A program made the translations under genes and the position numbers. A model generated the notes under the pieces. The model was given only the letters and a program-made list of their open reading frames with translations, did not search any database and was not told the DNA's origin. From CAVQND01 sp049518415 (lineage in GTDB: Bacteria; Verrucomicrobiota; Verrucomicrobiia; Limisphaerales; UBA8199), in contig JBEKRX010000004.1 in NCBI GenBank assembly GCA_049518415.1, positions 65,659 to 129,658 of the forward strand: a stretch of DNA of 64,000 bases, written 5' to 3'. Shown one piece after another: positions 59,141 through 64,000 of this stretch (the stretch's first letter is position 1; every line of letters starts with the position of its first letter).

Positions 59141-59896
59141 CTAATCGCTTTGGCCGACCACGGCAATCAGGTAGCGCAGTTCATCGTCCACTTCCCGGAA
59201 GTCGGCCACCGTGTGAGCTACTTCGGCGCGCAAGCGCTCCCGATAACGCTCGCGCAAACGGTGCATCGCCCCGCGGACGGCGCCCTCCGTCATACCCAGG
59301 CGCCCGCCCCTTTGGGCATAGGAACTGGAGGCATCCCTGCCCCAGAGCAGGTCCGCCAGTTCCTCAAACAGGCGGCCGTGGCCGGCCCGAGTGTATTCCT
59401 GCTGCAGGTTCGCCAGCACCTGTTCCAGCAACGTCATGGCCCACCGCTTCTCGTAGGCGCGCTCCGGTGTGAGCGTCGTGGCTGGTTCACGCGCATAGCG
59501 ATGCTCGGCGTCTTCGTCGTCCAGGGAAAGGAACGCCGTTCCTCCACCCCGCTTGAGGCACTGAGCGCGCTTCCAATGGTTGGCCAGGAAATTCTGCAGC
59601 GAATGCAGCAGGAACGTGCGGAACTTGCCCCGCGCGGGGTCGGCCCGGCGGAAGGACTCCCTTTCGAGGAACAACGCGAAGAACTGCTGGGTCAAGTCCT
59701 GGCCGTCCTCCGGGCTGTAGCCGCGTCGTCGCACATAGACGTAGAGCGGGTACCAGTACGTGCGGCACAGTTTCCCCAAGGCCTCTGCCGCTTGGGGCGA
59801 AGCCGGATCACCCGCCGCGAGCACCACGCTCCAATGCGTCGTGGCGAATACGCCTCCGTGCGCCTCGGGTTCGGAATGTGATTGTTCCGTCCGCAC
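59141..59896 (-). CDS. ECF-type RNA polymerase sigma factor
   Basis: 251 residues, longer than usual ECF factors because of a C-terminal part. Region 2 is seen in LCRTYWYPLYVYVRRRGYSPEDGQDLTQQFFALFLER. Region 4 is RGGRLGMTEGAVRGAMHRLRERYRERLRAEVAHTV. The opening TTHWSVVLAAGDPAS is typical of the Planctomycetes/Verrucomicrobia group associated with Ser/Thr kinases. It directs RNA polymerase to specific promoters; no anti-sigma factor is found here. The kinase lies 88 bases downstream, suggesting that phosphorylation may control the factor, as proposed for such gene pairs. Confidence 0.9.
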   Translation of the reverse strand: MRTEQSHSEPEAHGGVFATTHWSVVLAAGDPASPQAAEALGKLCRTYWYPLYVYVRRRGYSPEDGQDLTQQFFALFLERESFRRADPARGKFRTFLLHSLQNFLANHWKRAQCLKRGGGTAFLSLDDEDAEHRYAREPATTLTPERAYEKRWAMTLLEQVLANLQQEYTRAGHGRLFEELADLLWGRDASSSYAQRGGRLGMTEGAVRGAMHRLRERYRERLRAEVAHTVADFREVDDELRYLIAVVGQSD

Positions 59897-59980
59897 GGAG
59901 GCATTTAACCAAATTCAGCCGCCATGGCACGCCAAATCTCAACGCCAGTGCGTCGCGCACCCACGCCTCAAGGGCGCAAG

Positions 59981-60883
59981 TCAGGGCGTCGGCGCCGGAC
60001 TGCGGCCCGGCTGCGCTGGGCCAGGCGCGGCGGGGGCGAGGAAATCGAGGGCGGGGGGTTGGGCTGGCGGGGCGGGCAATTGGAGCAGGGACTGGAGCCT
60101 GGTTTTGGCGGTGATTTCCCCGCCCGTAGCCAGGTAGAACCAGCCGCCGGCCAGACCGGCATCAATGTTGTCGCGCGATTCCCAGGAGGCGTTCGAGGCC
60201 GTGAAACGCGCCTTGTCCAGCGCCTTCCACTCCCCCGGCACTGTCCGCACCCAGCCATTGCCGCAGCGCGCGCGCCGCGTTTCCCGCGCGCTGGCGCCGT
60301 CCCGCCGGAAGTCCTCGATGAACGAATAATACCCGCGGAGCGGACGGCCGCCAGTAGCGGTCCGGAAGGTCGCCAGCTTCCACCAGGCCTTTTTCGAGGC
60401 CAGCCACAGGTGGGCAGTGTAGGCCGTCTTATTGCTCTGCACCTGGCTCTGCACCAGGAAACAGTTCGTCTCACCCAGCTTCCACGGGCAGGGCGCCAGG
60501 CATTGGGCCCCGGTCCCTTCGCCGCCGAAACGGCGGATGCGCACCCCCTGGCCTTGCGCCAGCACCTCCACCCGGTCGGCCGCCTTGACTGCATTCGGAT
60601 CGTCCCCGCCGGTCGGATCCCAAACCGAGAAAAGCACCACCTTCTCCTCGCCCCGCGCCAGTTGCTGGATGCCGAAGTAGCCCGTGTCCCAGCCACAAGC
60701 CATGAAGTAACTCCCGCTCACTGACTGCTCCACCACCATTTCGTTGTAGAAAACGTCCCCTTCCGGGGCGGGATAGTGCAGATGAACCGACCGCGCCGCC
60801 CTCGGCGGTTCTGCCTGGCCGCCCGCTGCTCCAAGGCCCACGGCAAAGCCCAGCATCACCGCCAGCGATGATCTTACGCTCAT
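59981..60883 (-). CDS. Secreted DUF3472 protein
   Basis: 300 residues. A signal peptide (SLAVMLGFAVGLGAAGGQAE) is followed by the DUF3472 region. Its marks are VHLHYPAPEGDVFYNEMVVEQS, GSYFMACGWDTGYFGIQQLARGEEKVVLFSVWDP, RRFGGEGTGAQCLAPCPWKLGET, and the C-terminal KARFTASNASWESRDNIDAGLAGGWFYLATGGE. The family is found in secreted proteins that often carry carbohydrate-binding parts, but its activity is not established. The last 25 residues are Pro/Ala-rich. It is downstream of nothing on its strand; the next gene is on the plus strand about 290 bases away. Confidence 0.85.
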   Translation of the reverse strand: MSVRSSLAVMLGFAVGLGAAGGQAEPPRAARSVHLHYPAPEGDVFYNEMVVEQSVSGSYFMACGWDTGYFGIQQLARGEEKVVLFSVWDPTGGDDPNAVKAADRVEVLAQGQGVRIRRFGGEGTGAQCLAPCPWKLGETNCFLVQSQVQSNKTAYTAHLWLASKKAWWKLATFRTATGGRPLRGYYSFIEDFRRDGASARETRRARCGNGWVRTVPGEWKALDKARFTASNASWESRDNIDAGLAGGWFYLATGGEITAKTRLQSLLQLPAPPAQPPALDFLAPAAPGPAQPGRSPAPTP

Positions 60884-61174
60884 GGCCAGACCCTAGCCGA
60901 GCGCCCCGGACCGGGCAAGTCCCCTTTCCAGGCGCCCCAAGGCAAGCGGGTGCAACGCTAGTGGGGCAGGCGTCCCGCCTGCCTTGCGGCGTGCCTTCTC
61001 AGAATGCCCAGCGGCGGATTCTTGACAGGACTAACGCGATTAACGGGATTTTTTATCAACGGCCGCGGGCAGCGATAGTCTTCCGCTGTCGCGGATTTCC
61101 TGGGCGTTTATCTTTTGACAAAGCGGACGTGCCAAGCCGAGAATCGCCGGTGGTATGCCCGAAGCATTCTTGAA
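60884..61174. other. Intergenic region with a GC palindrome
   Basis: It holds the dispersed GC palindrome at 60960-60983 between divergent genes. The rest shows no gene. Confidence 0.6.
60960..60983. repeat. Dispersed GC palindrome copy
   Basis: Same block as at 26841-26865 and 42575-42598. Confidence 0.7.
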
Positions 61175-62008
61175 ATGAGAGCCGCCAAACTCTTGCTCTT
61201 GCTCGTTCTTTTCCTCCTGCAGTTCGACGCCTCGGCGGCCTCGCCGACCGGGCAAATCGTGTTCTCCAGCAACCGGTCGGGCGCCTGGCGCCTGTGGCTC
61301 ATCCAGGCCGACGGCTCGGGCCTCAAGCAACTCACCACCCAGGACCCCGATGACCAGGACGTCGACCCGATGTTCCGCCCCGACGGAAAGACCGTGCTGT
61401 TCACTTCCACGCGCGGCGGCAAGACCGGAGTCTGGCGCCTAGCCCTCGACACCTCGAAGGTCGAGCGGATTTGCGATGGCGACCAGGCCGAGTGGTCGCC
61501 CGAGGGCAAGCAAATCGCCCTCCGCCGCAACGAACGAATTCTCACCCGCGACCTGGCCACCGGCGCCGAGAAGCTCCTCAGCCCGGCAGACTGGCCCCAT
61601 TGCTCCGGCCCGGCCTGGAGCCCCGATGGCAAGTCCATTGCCTTCGCTGCCCGATGGGAGGCGGGCAATGGCATCTTCATCGTCCCGGCGGCGGGCGGCA
61701 AGCCGGCCAAGGTCTATGACCAGCAAGGCGCCTGCGAACCGCATTGGTCCCCGGATGGAACCCGCCTGGTCTATGAAACCGAGACCCATATCTGCACCCT
61801 TAACCCTGACGGCGCCAAAAACCGCGTGATTACCTATTTCGGCGGCGTGCAGCGTTACGCCCGCTACAGCCCCGATGGCAAGTTCCTCGTGTTCTGCCAG
61901 GGGGTCTCCGAGCAAGGGCCTTGGGAACTCTACCTCATCCCCGCGACCGGCGGCGCCCCGAGCAAACTCACCGAAGGCGGCTCGGATATGTATCCCGATT
62001 GGAAATGA
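61175..62008 (+). CDS. Secreted PD40 (TolB-like) propeller protein
   Basis: 277 residues from ATG 61175, with signal peptide MRAAKLLLLLVLFLLQFDASA. Six PD40 blades follow: QIVFSSNRSGAWRLWLIQADGSGLKQLTTQ, DPMFRPDGKTVLFTSTRGGKTGVWRLAL, WSPEGKQIALRRNERI, WSPDGKSIAFAARWEAGNGIFIVP, WSPDGTRLVYETETHI and YSPDGKFLVFCQGVSEQGPWELYLIP. The length suits a single complete propeller. TolB itself binds Pal and colicins, but this one lacks the N-terminal TolB domain, so it is only TolB-like. It may pair with the next secreted gene, 143 bases downstream. Confidence 0.85.
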   Translation: MRAAKLLLLLVLFLLQFDASAASPTGQIVFSSNRSGAWRLWLIQADGSGLKQLTTQDPDDQDVDPMFRPDGKTVLFTSTRGGKTGVWRLALDTSKVERICDGDQAEWSPEGKQIALRRNERILTRDLATGAEKLLSPADWPHCSGPAWSPDGKSIAFAARWEAGNGIFIVPAAGGKPAKVYDQQGACEPHWSPDGTRLVYETETHICTLNPDGAKNRVITYFGGVQRYARYSPDGKFLVFCQGVSEQGPWELYLIPATGGAPSKLTEGGSDMYPDWK

Positions 62009-62151
62009 AAGCTCCGGCCCCAAGAACAGAGGCCCGGTCCCAGTTGCGCAGTCCTGCCCTTCAACCAGCCGGCAGTCGGGCGGGCCTCTCGCCTCCCACG
62101 AGGGCCTCTCGCCCTCGAAACCCACACGCGCGACATCCCTGCCCCACTATC

Positions 62152-63777
62152 ATGGCCGCAAGGCGCGGCGGTAAACCGCGCAAGGCGCTCCTGGCTGCTT
62201 GCCTCCTGCTCCTCGTCGCCGCCTTTGCGGCTCGCCCCGCCTCGGCCCAGGACGATGCTCCGTTTGCGCGGCTGTTCGATACCGGCGCACCCCTGGCTGG
62301 GCCGCTGACGCCTGAAACTCTCGCCCGGCAAGACCAATGCCGCCTGGTCCCTGAGGATACCGTCAACCACCTCTTCGCGGGCGATGCCCTTCTGCTCAAC
62401 GACAAACTGGCGGTCCTCCTGGGAAAACAGGGGCGCGGCATCGAGCTTTACTCCAGGATGGCCGGCGGACTCAAGCGCCACGCCACTCTGGGGCACGCCG
62501 GGACCCTGCTCTCGCCGCTAGACCCGCTCGACGCCCTCAAGATCGTCCAAAACACCTCGAGCGCCGTCACGGTGGAGGCCGCCTTTGGAGGCCGCGAACC
62601 GGCGGCCGCGCGGCTCCGCCTCACCACGGGTGAGGCCATCCTGGAAATCCAGTCCCAGGCAGGCCGCGGCTTTCTCGATGTCCAGTCCGACACCCGTTAT
62701 GTCGTGGTGCCGGATTACTTCGGCGACGACGCGGTCTATGGCAGCGAAGTCCAGCAGGGCCTTTATCTGCCGGCGGAGAACTTTTGCCTCAACCTGCTCG
62801 AGGGCGGCGAGGCCATGCTCATGAGCGTGTGGGGGTCCAGCCAACAGGAGGCCTGGCTCGGCGCGCCTAGCCGGCCAAACGCAGGCCGCCTCGGCTCCAG
62901 CCGCCTGCGCTGCCTCACGGGCAAGAGTCTTTGGCTGGCCTTGCTGGAATCGCCCGGCCTCTGGCACGACCGCCTTGGTTTGGCGGACGATGGTTGGAAA
63001 CCGCCCTTCCCGGCGAAGTGGCGGGCCAGCCTTCTCCGGACCAACGGGTTCGCCGATTCCTGCGACCTGGATTCGGGACCCGGCGCGGAGCAGAAAGCCG
63101 GCCCCCTTCCCGCGCCGCTCATTGCGTGTCGGATTGTGTATCCGCTGGACCGCAGCACGGCCACCCCACTGACGGCCTCCTGTCTGACCGATGTCATGCG
63201 AAACACGCTCGGCGTGGGTCCCTGCCAGTATATCCTGGCCTGCGAGGGCCTGGCCGCCCAGGGTGATCCTACGCCCAACAGCGTGATGGGCTGGGTCGAG
63301 AAACAATTCGAGCAAAACAAAGAGAGAAAGGCGGGTGATGAAATCAAGGACCGCCTCCAGTTCATGGTCAAACACGTGGCCGACGCCAGGAACAGAATCG
63401 ATCACTATGCCCAATTCGCCACCCGGCTCCGGAAGGCGCTCGCCGACAAGCCGGGGCCGTTCTTTGCCATCGCGGACGACCTTGACTACGCGGCAACCAC
63501 CGGCCTGGCTCCGGCCGCCGCCCCGGAGCGCGCCCGGCAGTTGGCCCGTGAAGTCGCCGCTCTCGTCGGCCAGCCCGATGCCCTCCCGGCCTGCCAGCGG
63601 CTCGCCAATGACCTTCGGGCCATCGGCGCGGTCCAGGACCGCGCCCTGGCCAAGTGCCGGATGGATGTCCGGCGCGCCCGTCAACAGGCCCGCACCCTGG
63701 CCGCCAACACCTCCGCCGAGGCCGGCCCCGCGCAACTGATCCTGCGCCTAGCGGAAACAACCCTGGAAAACAAATGA
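62152..63777 (+). CDS. Large secreted protein of unknown function
   Basis: 541 residues from ATG 62152, with signal peptide RKALLAACLLLLVAAFAARPASA. The first two thirds are beta-rich (DALLLNDKLAVLLGKQGRGIELYSRMAGGLK, RLRLTTGEAILEIQSQAGRGFLDVQSDTRYVVVPDYFGDD, NFCLNLLEGGEAMLMSVW), suggesting a carbohydrate-active beta-sandwich or lyase-like fold. The last third is helical (MVKHVADARNRIDHYAQFATRLRKAL, RQLAREVAALVGQ). I do not recognise a named family. The stop overlaps the ATG of the next frame (ATGA). It is likely exported to the periplasm. Confidence 0.7.
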   Translation: MAARRGGKPRKALLAACLLLLVAAFAARPASAQDDAPFARLFDTGAPLAGPLTPETLARQDQCRLVPEDTVNHLFAGDALLLNDKLAVLLGKQGRGIELYSRMAGGLKRHATLGHAGTLLSPLDPLDALKIVQNTSSAVTVEAAFGGREPAAARLRLTTGEAILEIQSQAGRGFLDVQSDTRYVVVPDYFGDDAVYGSEVQQGLYLPAENFCLNLLEGGEAMLMSVWGSSQQEAWLGAPSRPNAGRLGSSRLRCLTGKSLWLALLESPGLWHDRLGLADDGWKPPFPAKWRASLLRTNGFADSCDLDSGPGAEQKAGPLPAPLIACRIVYPLDRSTATPLTASCLTDVMRNTLGVGPCQYILACEGLAAQGDPTPNSVMGWVEKQFEQNKERKAGDEIKDRLQFMVKHVADARNRIDHYAQFATRLRKALADKPGPFFAIADDLDYAATTGLAPAAAPERARQLAREVAALVGQPDALPACQRLANDLRAIGAVQDRALAKCRMDVRRARQQARTLAANTSAEAGPAQLILRLAETTLENK

Positions 63778-64000
63778 AGAACAGAACTAATAGCATAAAG
63801 AGCACGATTCGACGCATGCCCGTGCTGGGCGCAAGACGGAATTCTTCGGGGGCGGGATGGAACCGGCGCTGCTGGCGTGTTCCTGACGCCGAAGGCGTCG
63901 TTCATACCAGCCCAGGGCAACGCCCTGGGTCAAACCGCCCAAAACCATTCAGAGCGCTGAAGGCGCGATTCATCTTGCTTATGAGGCAGGCCGTTGGCCT
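63774..64000 (+). other. Open frame across three hairpins (probably not coding)
   Basis: It begins by an ATGA overlap with the previous gene and runs off the right edge. The reading (MKNRTNSIKSTIRRMPVLG, later SPGQRPGSNRPKPFRALKAR) resembles the false proteins read from a repeat common in Verrucomicrobiota. The DNA holds three consecutive hairpins: GACGCCGAAGGCGTC (63885-63899), CCCAGGGCAACGCCCTGGG (63911-63929) and GCGCTGAAGGCGC (63954-63966). It is better viewed as a structured repeat. Confidence 0.5.
63885..63966. repeat. Cluster of three short hairpins
   Basis: Each stem is 4-8 bp with a 3-5-base loop; the second (CCCAGGGC/GCCCTGGG) is the strongest. The arrangement at the 3' end of a gene fits a dispersed intergenic repeat. 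Confidence 0.6.

Overview
The window looks like a chromosomal stretch of a high-GC Verrucomicrobiota bacterium, probably of the Pedosphaera/Limisphaerales group. This is inferred from content, not from a search: DUF1080-type hydrolase, several pseudopilins with FTLIELLVVIAIIAILAALL-like leaders, a large Ser/Thr kinase with WD40 repeats beside an ECF sigma factor, PD40 and HEAT proteins, Ig-domain esterases, a DUF3472 protein, and many genes with signal peptides or lipoboxes. No phage, plasmid or CRISPR array was found. The only RNA gene seen is one tRNA-Asn.

Layout. 0-6 kb (minus strand): a sensor-like protein cut by the window edge, a secreted TPR/PD40 propeller, a truncated propeller lipoprotein, a sugar porter and a DUF1080 hydrolase. 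6-11 kb: a divergent HARE-HTH-like/DinD pair, a DnaJ-type co-chaperone, an NhaD-like antiporter, an orphan antitoxin-like gene and a STAS-like protein. 11-12 kb: tRNA-Asn embedded in an array of broken tRNA copies that carry a 16-bp palindrome, beside a truncated GIY-YIG gene. 12-20 kb: housekeeping genes (mutM, a phosphoribosyltransferase, pyrH, aspS) plus an aldo/keto reductase, a cupin and an RRM RNA-binding protein. 20-29 kb: an alpha-galactosidase-like enzyme carrying an in-frame palindromic element, GYF and giant membrane proteins, DoxX and HEAT proteins. 29-31.5 kb: a three-lipoprotein cluster of the LpoB/YcfL kind. 31.8-38.9 kb: purS, purQ and purL, with a type IIG Eco57I-like restriction-modification gene between purQ and purL. 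39-45.8 kb: gapA, msrA, gatB, a PQQ-like propeller and a pseudopilin. 45.9-49.9 kb: an AT-richer cassette, transposase scraps, a radical SAM/B12 protein and remnants of surface-protein genes. 49.9-59.9 kb: an Ig-esterase, a 14-repeat propeller, and a sigma factor/kinase/pseudopilin operon. 60-64 kb: secreted DUF3472, PD40 and unknown proteins.

How it fits together. Information and nucleotide metabolism (pyrH, pur genes, aspS, gatB, tRNA-Asn, mutM) is interleaved with envelope and secreted-protein genes, as usual for this phylum. AspRS, GatB and tRNA-Asn would fit indirect Asn-tRNA synthesis. The most unusual signals are not protein families. They are (i) a 16-bp palindrome TCCCGACNNGTCGGGA that replaces segments inside tandem tRNA-Asn copies and sits at the apex of a 170-bp inverted-repeat element inside a coding sequence, (ii) a restriction-modification gene inside the purine cluster, and (iii) inverted repeats between the surface-protein genes at 49.8-55.8 kb. 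Start sites given here were often moved inward from the longest open frame to fit a signal peptide, known family length or domain start.
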